From the NCBI GenBank assembly GCA_965651365.1, contig CBFGSA010000014.1, positions 1-31,920 of the forward strand: a DNA stretch of 31,920 nt, read 5' to 3'. Below are positions 7,389-14,371 of the stretch, piece after piece. Source of the stretch: DASSBG01 sp965651365. Lineage in GTDB: Bacteria > Pseudomonadota > Gammaproteobacteria > Xanthomonadales > Rhodanobacteraceae. The notes beneath the pieces were generated by a model, which worked only from the letters and a program-made list of their open reading frames with translations, ran no database searches and was not told the origin of the DNA. Both the position numbers and the translations under genes were made by a program. The first letter of the stretch is position 1; each line of letters opens with the position of its first letter.

Positions 7389-8105
7389 ATGAGCCATGCC
7401 GGCAGTGATTTCATCGAGCTTTTTGATGGGGCTCTGGATGCGGCATTTTGCCGCTCGGTGATTGACAAGTTTGATCACGACGAACGGGTACGGCGCGGCC
7501 ACGTCGGCAGCGGTATCGATGTGTCGCTGAAGGACAGCTGGGACATCTGCCTGGACGATCATCCTGACTGGAACTGGGCGCTGCAGCGTCTCAACGGTGC
7601 GATGGCCCAATGTCTGAAGCGCTATCTGCTGCAGTATCCGCACACGCTGCTGGCTCCGATAACGCTGAAAATGGCCGCTCCCGCTGGTGGGGAACCGGTG
7701 CTGCTGACACCGAAGCGGGTTGCCGGCCTGTCTGCGCAGCACATGATGGCTCTGATCACCAAGGTGTTCCGGCCCGGAACAATCAACGTGCAGAAGTATC
7801 GAGCCGATGAAGGTGGCTATCCGTACTGGCACTGCGAGCTGTATCCGAAGGCGGATGGCGGCGAAACACTGCACCGCGTGCTGTTGTGGAGCGTATACCT
7901 CAACGACGAGTTCGAATATGGCGAGACCGAGTTTTATCATCAGCGGCGCAAGATTGCTCCCCGCACCGGCAGCCTGCTGATTGCGCCGGCCGGTTTCACC
8001 CACACCCACCGCGGCAACCGCCCGCACGGTGGCGACAAGTACCTGGCAACCTCATGGATTCTGTTCCAGCCCGCCGAACGGATCTACGGCTCCGCGAAAC
8101 AGTAG
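7389..8105 (+). CDS. 2OG-Fe(II) oxygenase family protein (prolyl-4-hydroxylase-like fold)
   Basis: This 238-residue protein is probably an Fe(II)/2-oxoglutarate dioxygenase. The HxE/D...H iron triad can be read as His148 and Glu150 (PYWHCELYP) plus a distal histidine at 205 or 207 (FTHTHRGNR), followed by a basic residue that would bind 2-oxoglutarate. GETEFYHQRRKIAPRTGSLLIAPAG is the typical strand-turn before the distal histidine in P4Hc proteins. There is no signal peptide, so it is cytoplasmic. The ATG follows the fbp stop with zero spacing. The substrate is unknown; a protein side chain or a free amino acid are both open. It converges on the aldehyde dehydrogenase with a 59 bp gap. Confidence 0.8.
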   Translation: MSHAGSDFIELFDGALDAAFCRSVIDKFDHDERVRRGHVGSGIDVSLKDSWDICLDDHPDWNWALQRLNGAMAQCLKRYLLQYPHTLLAPITLKMAAPAGGEPVLLTPKRVAGLSAQHMMALITKVFRPGTINVQKYRADEGGYPYWHCELYPKADGGETLHRVLLWSVYLNDEFEYGETEFYHQRRKIAPRTGSLLIAPAGFTHTHRGNRPHGGDKYLATSWILFQPAERIYGSAKQ

Positions 8106-8164
8106 GCAGAGCGGTTGCCGCACGCTCCGCGCCTGACTGTTCATGAGGACAGCTTCCGCGACTG

Positions 8165-9577
8165 TCAGCGCAGGAGCAGTTTCAGCATGCGCTTGAAGCG
8201 TTTTCCGTAGGGCGGATTGAGCAGGCCGACCCCGTTGAGGCGGGCCTGGCGGAAGACCGGTTTCATCTTGGAGAAGGTGCGAAAGCCCGCCTCACCATGG
8301 TAGGCGCCCATGCCCGAGTCACCGATGCCGCCAAACGGCAAATGGTGCTGGGCGATGTGGTAGAGCGTGTCGTTGATGCTGACGCCGCCGGCCAGGTTGC
8401 GCTTGAGGACTTTGTCCTGGGTCGCCTTGTCGGTGTCGAACAGGTACAGGGATAGCGGGTGGGGTCGCTCGGCCACAAAGTCCAGGGCCTCGTCGAGATT
8501 GTCGTAGGGCACCAGCGGCAGCAGCGGGCCAAAAATCTCCTCTTGCATGACCCCGGCGTCCGGGGCAACGCCGGTCAGCAGGGTTGGCGGCATGCGCCGT
8601 GCTGCGTCGCTGCCGCCGGTGGCCAGCACGTGCGCATGCGCGCCGCGCGTCACCGCTTCGTCACGTGCGTGGATCAGACGCTGGTGCTGGCGCTCGCTGA
8701 TGATGCTGGCGTACTGCGCCCTGGTGTCGAAATCCGGGTACATGCGGGCGAACACGCGCCGCGCCGCGGCAATGAACTCGTCCTGATGCTCACGCGGCAG
8801 CAGCACATAGTCGGGCGCAATGCAGGTCTGGCCGGCATTGACGCATTTGCCGTAGACGATGCGCTCGACCGCATGTTCGAAACGCGCACCGGGGCCGATG
8901 ATGGCCGGCGACTTGCCACCCAGTTCCAGGGTCACCGGGGTCAGGTTCTCCGCCGCCGCTCGCATCACGTGCTTTCCGACTTTCGTGGAGCCGGTGAACA
9001 GCAGATGGTCGAAGGGCAGTGCGGAAAAGGCCCTGGCCACCTCGGCATCGCCGCTGACCACGCCGACCTCGCCGTCCGGGAAATACTTCTCGCACAGATC
9101 GGCGAACAGCGCCGAGAAGTGCGGCGTGTACTCGCTCATCTTGACCAATACCCGGTTGCCCGCTGCCAGCGCGTCGGTGATCGGACCCACGGCCAGATAC
9201 AGCGCATAGTTCCAGGGCACAATGACGCCGACCACGCCCACCGGCTGCGGCAAGAGTTCGGTGCGCGCGGGCAGAAACCACAGGCTGGCAAACTGCTTTT
9301 TCGGACGCATCCAGCGCTTGCCATGGCGCAGTGCATGGTCAATCCCGCCAAGCGAGGGGAATAGCTCCAGCAGGCGTGTTTCCGCATCCGGTCGACAACC
9401 AAAGTCCCGATTGATCGCCGCGCAGAGGGTCTGCACGTTGTCCTGGATGAGCGCGCGCAGGGTGTTCAGGCGCTCGACCCGCCGCGACCACGGTGGATAC
9501 GGATCACGCCGATGCGCCTGCTGCTGCTTGTGCAGCAACTCCTTCAGTCCGTTGGTGGTGTACGCAGGATTGTCCAT
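8165..9577 (-). CDS. Coniferyl-aldehyde-type dehydrogenase (NAD(P)-dependent ALDH)
   Basis: This 470-residue aldehyde dehydrogenase oxidises an aldehyde to the acid. The NAD-binding PWNYALYLAVGP, FTGSTKVGK, catalytic Glu218 in LELGGK and nucleophile Cys252 in NAGQTC are all present, followed by EIFGPLLPLVPY and the HHLPFGGIGDSGMG motif. The short N-terminus and the basic C-terminal tail (YGKRFKRMLKLLLR) match the coniferyl/fatty-aldehyde dehydrogenase branch. The frame is open 51 codons further upstream, but homology starts at MDNPAYT. It stands alone, and no lignin-monomer genes are nearby, so the aldehyde it meets in the cell is uncertain. Confidence 0.87.
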   Translation of the reverse strand: MDNPAYTTNGLKELLHKQQQAHRRDPYPPWSRRVERLNTLRALIQDNVQTLCAAINRDFGCRPDAETRLLELFPSLGGIDHALRHGKRWMRPKKQFASLWFLPARTELLPQPVGVVGVIVPWNYALYLAVGPITDALAAGNRVLVKMSEYTPHFSALFADLCEKYFPDGEVGVVSGDAEVARAFSALPFDHLLFTGSTKVGKHVMRAAAENLTPVTLELGGKSPAIIGPGARFEHAVERIVYGKCVNAGQTCIAPDYVLLPREHQDEFIAAARRVFARMYPDFDTRAQYASIISERQHQRLIHARDEAVTRGAHAHVLATGGSDAARRMPPTLLTGVAPDAGVMQEEIFGPLLPLVPYDNLDEALDFVAERPHPLSLYLFDTDKATQDKVLKRNLAGGVSINDTLYHIAQHHLPFGGIGDSGMGAYHGEAGFRTFSKMKPVFRQARLNGVGLLNPPYGKRFKRMLKLLLR

Positions 9578-9823
9578 GACGGTTGTTCCGACTGGCTGCC
9601 AGTATCGCACAGCACCTTGATCGCGGCACTTTGGGGTTCGGCGGGCGTTCGAGGATGCATGTAAATGGCAGTGGCTTCGGCACAATGGATGGTTTTGGCG
9701 GCTCCTGGCCCCGGCAGCCGACAGTTGCAACCCTCTTCACCAAGCGTTTGTGGCCAGTTTTCCCATTCGAGCTTGGCCACATGTATCATGACCGGACAGG
9801 CTTTTCAGGGCTGGAGTCGTGGC
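9578..9823. other. Divergent intergenic region with an inverted repeat
   Basis: This lies between the divergent aldehyde dehydrogenase and small-membrane-protein genes. The clearest feature is TGTGGCCA at 9749-9756 mirrored by TGGCCACA at 9774-9781 (17-base spacer), partly overlapping a TATCAT at 9784-9789 that could be a -10 element for the downstream operon. No ORF here looks real. Confidence 0.4.
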
Positions 9824-10126
9824 ATGCGTTGGTTGCTGATGCTGGTTGCTGTGCTGTTCTTGTTCGGGTCGTGGTGGGCAAGTTCGGCTTTGTGGTTCGG
9901 GCTGGGCCTCGCCGTTGGCGTCATCGTGGCGATTGGTGCTGCGCTTGCGTTTGCGCAGGTCCGAATCGAGGGCAATGCGCAGACGGACCTTTTGACCGAC
10001 CCCGAGATTGAGGCACTGAAGGCCGCGGTACGGCGACAGCACTGCTCCGATGAGGATGCCTGCTTGGCCGGGGGTGATTTTTCGGTTCGCGATACGGATG
10101 AAAGGAGAGAACGACATGACGCTTGA
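9824..10126 (+). CDS. Small membrane protein of unknown function
   Basis: About 100 residues. Two hydrophobic segments (about 2-24 and 27-48) are followed by a polar, acidic tail with two cysteines (HCSDEDACL). I do not recognise the family. The ATG chosen has a GGAG about 8 bases upstream; an in-frame ATG at 9788 has no such site. Its end overlaps the start of the GlsB/YeaQ-like gene by 11 bp, which points to coupled translation and suggests a shared envelope or stress role. The hydrophobic part may be a signal anchor. Confidence 0.6.
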   Translation: MRWLLMLVAVLFLFGSWWASSALWFGLGLAVGVIVAIGAALAFAQVRIEGNAQTDLLTDPEIEALKAAVRRQHCSDEDACLAGGDFSVRDTDERRERHDA

Positions 10127-10370
10127 AGGCATTATCATTTTTCTCGTTGTTGGCGGCATTGCCGGCTGGCTGGCCGGCTTGATCGTGCGTGGTCGGGGGC
10201 TGGGCCTGGTCGGCAACATCATTGTGGGCATTGTCGGTGCGTTTCTGGCCGGATGGTTGTTGCCGATTTTCGGGATCGTGATCGGCGCCGGCATTCTGGG
10301 CTCAATCGTCAACGCCCTGATTGGCGCCGTGATACTGCTGGCCATCATCAGCCTCATCCGGCGCGCCTGA
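10116..10370 (+). CDS. GlsB/YeaQ/YmgE family stress-associated membrane protein
   Basis: An 84-residue, very hydrophobic protein with three glycine-rich membrane segments: FLVVGGIAGWLAGLIVRG, LVGNIIVGIVGAFLAGWLLP and SIVNALIGAVILLAIISLIRR. The GGIAGWLAG and GNIIVGIVGAFLAGW motifs define the family formerly called transglycosylase-associated proteins, which are often induced by envelope or general stress. AAAGGAGAG sits just upstream of the ATG. It overlaps the unknown membrane protein upstream, and its stop is within 10 bp of the likely start of the phosphopantetheinyl transferase. Confidence 0.87.
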   Translation: MTLEGIIIFLVVGGIAGWLAGLIVRGRGLGLVGNIIVGIVGAFLAGWLLPIFGIVIGAGILGSIVNALIGAVILLAIISLIRRA

Positions 10371-10378
10371 TTGCCTTT

Positions 10379-11050
10379 GTGGCCGGCCAACCCCCGGATC
10401 TCGACTGGCCGCAATCGGATGCGATTCATCTGCACTGGCTGTTTGGCGGCGCAACCGCTGATCGGGCGGGCTTGCGCCAGGTTCTGAGCGCCTATCTGGG
10501 CGTTGAACCCGAGCGGGTGCGTCTTGAGCAGGCACACGCCGGTGACAAGCCGAAGCTTTTGGACGGCCACGGGCTGTGTTGCAACTGGAGCCACTCGCGG
10601 GAGGTCGCCGTGGTCGCGGTGGCGCACGGAATCGAATTGGGTGTCGACCTCGAGTTTGCGGATCGCAAGCTCCGTGCCTTGCCGCTCGCCCAACGCTACT
10701 TTGCACCGGCAGAGTCCGCCTGGTTGGGACAATTGCCGGCCGATGTGCAAACATCTGCATTTTTGCGACTCTGGACGGGCAAGGAGGCCGTGCTGAAGGC
10801 CACTGGCATGGGGCTCGCGGGCGGACTGGACCGGATCGGCTTGTACCTGGATGCCGATTCGGGCCTTCAGCTTCGTCAATCGAATCTTCCCGGTGACCTC
10901 CGCTTGCGTGAACTGGCTGTGCCACGGCAGAATCTGCTGGCCGCTCTGGCGTGGTTCGGGGGGCCGTGTCGATTAAGGCACTTCGATGGTACCGAGCCCA
11001 TGCCACGTGAGCATCTGCATTCGCCTTTGAAGTGGCCATGGCCCAACTGA
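10379..11050 (+). CDS. Sfp-type 4'-phosphopantetheinyl transferase
   Basis: This roughly 223-residue enzyme transfers phosphopantetheine from CoA to a serine of acyl or peptidyl carrier proteins. The two family motifs are present: LGVDLEF, with the magnesium-binding Asp and Glu, and LRLWTGKEAVLKATGMGL, which equals the WxxKEAxxKxxG signature. CCNWSHSREVAVVAV is the strand before the first motif. The start is not marked by an ATG; I use the GTG just after the GlsB-like stop, which leaves a plausible N-terminus but no clear ribosome site. It overlaps the pdxJ start by 13 bp. Its position beside pdxJ recalls E. coli, where AcpS is encoded next to pdxJ, so it may serve the primary fatty-acid carrier protein. 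Confidence 0.85.
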   Translation: MAGQPPDLDWPQSDAIHLHWLFGGATADRAGLRQVLSAYLGVEPERVRLEQAHAGDKPKLLDGHGLCCNWSHSREVAVVAVAHGIELGVDLEFADRKLRALPLAQRYFAPAESAWLGQLPADVQTSAFLRLWTGKEAVLKATGMGLAGGLDRIGLYLDADSGLQLRQSNLPGDLRLRELAVPRQNLLAALAWFGGPCRLRHFDGTEPMPREHLHSPLKWPWPN

Positions 11051-11790
11051 GCGTCAATCTGAACAAGGTCGCCTTGTTGCGCAATGCCCGTGGCGAGAGC
11101 GAACCGGACCTGGCGAAGGCCGCGCAAACGTGCATCGGGGCGGGTTGTGCGGGAATCACGGTGCACCCCCGGCCGGACCAGCGTCACATACGTCCCGACG
11201 ATGTGCGCATGCTGGCAAAACTTGCACGCACGACCGGCGTCGAGTTCAATATCGAAGGCAATCCGTTTGCACCTGCTCGGGGCAGTTATCCCGGTTTGCT
11301 GGCGCTGTGCGATGAGGTGCGACCGGATCAGGTAACCCTGGTCCCCGACGGGGACAATCAGCTCACATCCGATCATGGCTTCGAGCCAGACCGTGATGGC
11401 ATCACGCTGGCACCGCTCATGGAACGACTGGTTACAGCGTGCGGCCGGGTCAGCTTGTTTGTGGATCCCGGGCTGACCGCTCTGGAGCCTTTTGCGGAGA
11501 TCGGCGTGCAACGCCTCGAGCTGTACACCGGACCGTTTGCGAAGGCGTTTGCAGCGGGCGATGCGCGCGCGGCGCTGGCGGACTGCCGGGCAACGACGCA
11601 GGCTGCGACCGCGCTGGGCATGCGGGTCAATGCGGGACACGATTTGAATCAGCGCAATCTTGGCACCCTGCTCGACGCAGTACCGGAGATTGCCGAAGTT
11701 TCCATCGGCCATGCGCTGATCGGCGAGGCCCTGTACGAGGGACTCGCCGATACGGTGCATGCCTACGTGGAGATTGTGGCGGGGCGCTGA
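11038..11790 (+). CDS. pdxJ: Pyridoxine 5'-phosphate synthase PdxJ
   Basis: PdxJ condenses 1-deoxyxylulose 5-phosphate with 3-amino-2-oxopropyl phosphate to give pyridoxine phosphate (vitamin B6). This 250-residue TIM barrel has LSVNLNKVALLRNARG at the start, TVHPRPDQRHI, FNIEGNP (catalytic Glu), DQVTLVPD, ELYTGPFA, NAGHDLNQRN (catalytic His) and EVSIGHALIGEAL, all diagnostic. I start at the ATG two codons after an in-frame GTG. The gene overlaps the transferase upstream, so the two are probably coupled. It ends 5 bp from the end of exbD2 on the other strand, leaving no room for a separate terminator. Confidence 0.97.
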   Translation: MAQLSVNLNKVALLRNARGESEPDLAKAAQTCIGAGCAGITVHPRPDQRHIRPDDVRMLAKLARTTGVEFNIEGNPFAPARGSYPGLLALCDEVRPDQVTLVPDGDNQLTSDHGFEPDRDGITLAPLMERLVTACGRVSLFVDPGLTALEPFAEIGVQRLELYTGPFAKAFAAGDARAALADCRATTQAATALGMRVNAGHDLNQRNLGTLLDAVPEIAEVSIGHALIGEALYEGLADTVHAYVEIVAGR

Positions 11791-11795
11791 GCGGG

Positions 11796-12239
11796 TCAGC
11801 CTCCGCCGACGCTGACCTTCTTCTTGTCCTGGCCCGTGGTGACGAAGCCCAGGTGCACCATGCCAACGCTCTTGGCCGAAGACATCACGTCCCAGATGCG
11901 CGAGTACTCGATGGTCTTGGCCGCTCGAATCTGCAGCTCCGGCTGCGGGCTTTGCTGAGCAGCAACTGCCAGTCGCGACTTCAGCTCCCGATCACTGACC
12001 AGCGCATCGTCCAGGTACAGCGAGCCGTCTTCCTTGATCGCCAGATCCATGCTTCCCGATGGCTTGTTCGCCTCCTGACTGAGTTCGGCCGTGGGCAACT
12101 GTACCTTGACCTTGTGCTGGGCCAACGGTGCCGTGATCATGAACACGATCAGCAGCACCAGCATCACGTCCGCCATGGGCGTGACGTTGATGTCGGCCAT
12201 GGGCGTGGATGACGATTCGGATGTGGCACTCGATGCCAT
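11796..12239 (-). CDS. exbD2: ExbD-type biopolymer transport protein (second copy)
   Basis: This 147-residue inner-membrane protein belongs to the TonB energiser. One helix (MADVMLVLLIVFMITAP, about residues 20-38) carries the aspartate that senses protonmotive force, and it is preceded by the standard INVTPMAD entry motif. The rest is a periplasmic domain. The C-terminus has an odd basic-glycine tail (KKKVSVGGG). It follows exbD1 by about 12 bp. Xanthomonas carries an equivalent exbD2 that, as I recall, is dispensable for iron uptake but affects plant interactions. Here its special role is only inferred. Confidence 0.9.
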   Translation of the reverse strand: MASSATSESSSTPMADINVTPMADVMLVLLIVFMITAPLAQHKVKVQLPTAELSQEANKPSGSMDLAIKEDGSLYLDDALVSDRELKSRLAVAAQQSPQPELQIRAAKTIEYSRIWDVMSSAKSVGMVHLGFVTTGQDKKKVSVGGG

Positions 12240-12251
12240 GCTCTACCCTCT

Positions 12252-12656
12252 TTATTTCTGGAAGCCGATCTTCTGCACGCCGGCGTTCTTGGCCTCGGCC
12301 ATCACCTTGGCCAGCGTGTCGTACATGGTGTCCGGGTCGGCCTGTATGCGCAGTTCCGATTGCAGGTCCAGCGGCTTGGTTCCGAGGATGATCAGCTGCG
12401 CCTTGAGCGAGCTGGCATCGACGGGACTGTTGTTCCACGTCATGGTGCCGGTGGAGCTGATCCGAAGATCCACCGGCTTGGGCGGATTCTTCGGTTTTTC
12501 CTTGTTCGGGTTCGGCTGCGGCAGATCGATCTGGATATTGTGCTGCAGCATGGGCGCCGTGATCATGAAGATGATCAGCAGCACCAGCAGCACATCGACC
12601 ATGGGCGTGACGTTGATGTCCGACAGCGGCAAGCCGTCGTTTCCTCCACTGGCCAT
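12252..12656 (-). CDS. exbD1: ExbD-type biopolymer transport protein (first copy)
   Basis: A 134-residue partner of ExbB. The single helix (MVDVLLVLLIIFMITAP) carries the essential aspartate after LSDINVTP, followed by a proline-rich linker (LPQPNPNKEKPKNPPKP) and a periplasmic domain ending KIGFQK. It differs from the neighbouring exbD2 product mainly in this linker. It sits between exbB (46 bp upstream) and exbD2 in one transcription unit. Confidence 0.92.
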   Translation of the reverse strand: MASGGNDGLPLSDINVTPMVDVLLVLLIIFMITAPMLQHNIQIDLPQPNPNKEKPKNPPKPVDLRISSTGTMTWNNSPVDASSLKAQLIILGTKPLDLQSELRIQADPDTMYDTLAKVMAEAKNAGVQKIGFQK

Positions 12657-12702
12657 GTCAGATTACCTCGTCGTTGTGGCTCAAGCCTGGATTCATGCCA
12701 GC

Positions 12703-13494
12703 CTACTTCTTGGCTGCAGCGTTGGCGGCCTTGGCGGTCACGGGTTCACGCTCGTTGCCCTTGCCGCCCATGCGGGCGCCGGTGGCAAAGAAGTCATGCA
12801 GGTCGTGGGCAAACTCGTCCAGACGGGCATAGGTGACGCGATTCATGCGCACGAAGAAGTTGAACGCGAACACGGCCGGAATGGCGACGGCCAGACCAAA
12901 GGCGGTCATGATCAGGGCCTCGCCGACCGGGCCGGCCACGGCGCTGATGCTGGCCTCACCGGATGCACCAATCTTGATCAGGGCGTGGTAGATGCCCCAC
13001 ACCGTACCGAGCAAACCGACATACACGGCAGCCGAGCCGACCGTGGCGAGCAGGGTAAGGCCACTTTCCATGCGCATGGTTTCGCGCGACACAGCCTGAC
13101 GCAGGGCGCGGTCGATGAATTCGGAGCGGTTCAGGGAATCGACCAGGCGGCTGCCTTCATGCCGCTGATGGTGCTGGGCGGCCGATGCAGCTTCCAGCGC
13201 AACCTTGGAGAAGGGCTCGTTCTTGCCCTGTGCTTCCATCTCGCGAATCGATTCCTGCGCGGTGCGGGCATCCCAGAACTTGCTGATGACCTTTTCCGCC
13301 CGACTGCGCACCGCCGCATTGCGCAGCAGGTTGGCAATGATGAAGTACCAGGACAGGATCGACATGATCACCAGCGTGACGAACACGACCCAGGCGAGTA
13401 CGTCGAAGTTGGAGATCAGGTGGTTGAAGCCCATTTCCTGCAAGGCCTGGGCGTTGCTGTTGCCCCCTGGGGCTGTCGGATTCGGTTGAAGCAT
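12703..13494 (-). CDS. exbB: ExbB, proton-channel subunit of the TonB system
   Basis: A 263-residue inner-membrane protein that, as a pentamer, forms the channel energising TonB. The first helix is around residues 30-52 (VLAWVVFVTLVIMSILSWYFIIANLL). A cytoplasmic loop follows. The second and third helices are in the conserved MotA/TolQ/ExbB domain (LTLLATVGSAAVYVGLLGTVWGIYHAL and VGEALIMTAFGLAVAIPAVFAFNFF). GLLGTVWGI and the downstream ALxMTAFGLAVAIPA are signature motifs. The C-terminus is charged. It lies between tonB and exbD1. Confidence 0.95.
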   Translation of the reverse strand: MLQPNPTAPGGNSNAQALQEMGFNHLISNFDVLAWVVFVTLVIMSILSWYFIIANLLRNAAVRSRAEKVISKFWDARTAQESIREMEAQGKNEPFSKVALEAASAAQHHQRHEGSRLVDSLNRSEFIDRALRQAVSRETMRMESGLTLLATVGSAAVYVGLLGTVWGIYHALIKIGASGEASISAVAGPVGEALIMTAFGLAVAIPAVFAFNFFVRMNRVTYARLDEFAHDLHDFFATGARMGGKGNEREPVTAKAANAAAKK

Positions 13495-13550
13495 ATCGCT
13501 ACCCTGTAGTAATGCGGTGAAAGAGGTGGGAATGGTACCCGGTTTTTGTG

Positions 13551-14216
13551 TCAGAACTGGTTGAGATTGAAATCAATTGGTATCCGGGCCCAACCCTCGT
13601 AGGGCGTGCTTCCGCGCATGCCCGGGTTGAAGCGCCAGCCGCGGGCGGCCTTGATGGCGGCGCGGTCAAGCTCGCGATAGCCACTGGACTTGTCGACCTT
13701 GATGTCCTTGACGCTGCCATCAACGCCGACCAGCACCAACAGAACCACCGTGCCTTCATGACGCTGGCGGATGGCCTGCGCCGGATAGCGCGGCTTGTGC
13801 CGGGCGCGGTAGCTGATGTCTGCGCTGGGCGCGATGTTGGTGGGCGGCGCCGGTGGTGCCGGCGGTGCCGGCGGCGGTGCTTCGGTGGCCATGACCGATT
13901 CTTCGTCGGGCACAACCGGTGGCGGCGCCGGTGGTGGCGGCGTCGGTGGCGGCTTCACCTTCTCGATGATCTTCGGTGGCGGCTTTTTCGGCGGTTCCGG
14001 CGGCGGCGGCGGTGGTGGTGGTGGTGGTGGTGGTGGTTCGATGAACTCGACGTTGACGATGTCCGACTTCGGCTTGTCCTTGGCCTGTGGCGGCGACACG
14101 GGCGCCACCATCATCAGGAAGGCGAACGAATGGATCGCCACCGCAAACGCGATGGCGGCGGTACGACGCCAACTGAAACTCTTGTTGTCGGCAGCGGTGT
14201 CAGTGCGTGATGCCAT
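13551..14216 (-). CDS. tonB: TonB energy-transducing protein
   Basis: This 221-residue protein links inner-membrane energy to outer-membrane receptors. The N-terminal anchor (about 17-39) contains the conserved histidine (AVAIHSFAFLMM). A periplasmic Pro/Lys/Glu spacer follows, starting with 13 consecutive prolines. The C-terminal TonB domain has RYPAQAIRQRHEGTVVLLVLV, VKDIKVDKSSGYRELDRAAIKAARGWRF and ends in a strand (RIPIDFNL). The proline run is coded by near-identical triplets that could slip. It is first in tonB-exbB-exbD1-exbD2, with a candidate promoter upstream. Confidence 0.95.
   Translation of the reverse strand: MASRTDTAADNKSFSWRRTAAIAFAVAIHSFAFLMMVAPVSPPQAKDKPKSDIVNVEFIEPPPPPPPPPPPPPEPPKKPPPKIIEKVKPPPTPPPPAPPPVVPDEESVMATEAPPPAPPAPPAPPTNIAPSADISYRARHKPRYPAQAIRQRHEGTVVLLVLVGVDGSVKDIKVDKSSGYRELDRAAIKAARGWRFNPGMRGSTPYEGWARIPIDFNLNQF
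13999..14037. repeat. Trinucleotide repeat (GGC)4(GGT)9 inside tonB
   Basis: Thirteen in-frame proline codons on the minus strand are written as nine CCA... units (read ACC/CCA phase as GGT on plus) and four GGC units. A perfect nine-unit run is long for such DNA and could expand or contract in whole codons, changing the length of the TonB periplasmic spacer without breaking the frame. Confidence 0.85.
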
Positions 14217-14334
14217 GGGTGCTCATCTGTTCGTCAAGGTTGGTTGGCAGTCCGTCAACGGCACGGTTTTGCACCCCGTGCATCTGTCCGCGGACACCAA
14301 GCAAGGGGTTCACGTTACACGAGCCGGTGATTTT

Positions 14335-14362
14335 TGTATAGGGTTGATTCAGCATTCTGCAA
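14335..14362 (-). promoter_or_regulatory. Candidate sigma-70 promoter for the tonB operon
   Basis: On the minus strand, TTGCAG and TATACA are separated by 16 bases, about 120 bp upstream of the tonB ATG and in the gap after the TPR gene. It matches the consensus in 4 and 5 of 6 positions. No Fur-box-like sequence was recognised near it. Confidence 0.4.
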
Positions 14363-14371
14363 CACGCGTTC

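Noticed and set aside
8106..8164. Terminator between the 2OG oxygenase and aldehyde dehydrogenase genes
   Set aside because: Only a 5-bp stem (GACAG/CTGTC) and no T-run.
12431..12446. parS-like half site TGTTCCACGT in exbD1
   Set aside because: Only the left half matches; all six bases of the right half (CATGGT against GGAACA) differ, so the palindrome is missing.
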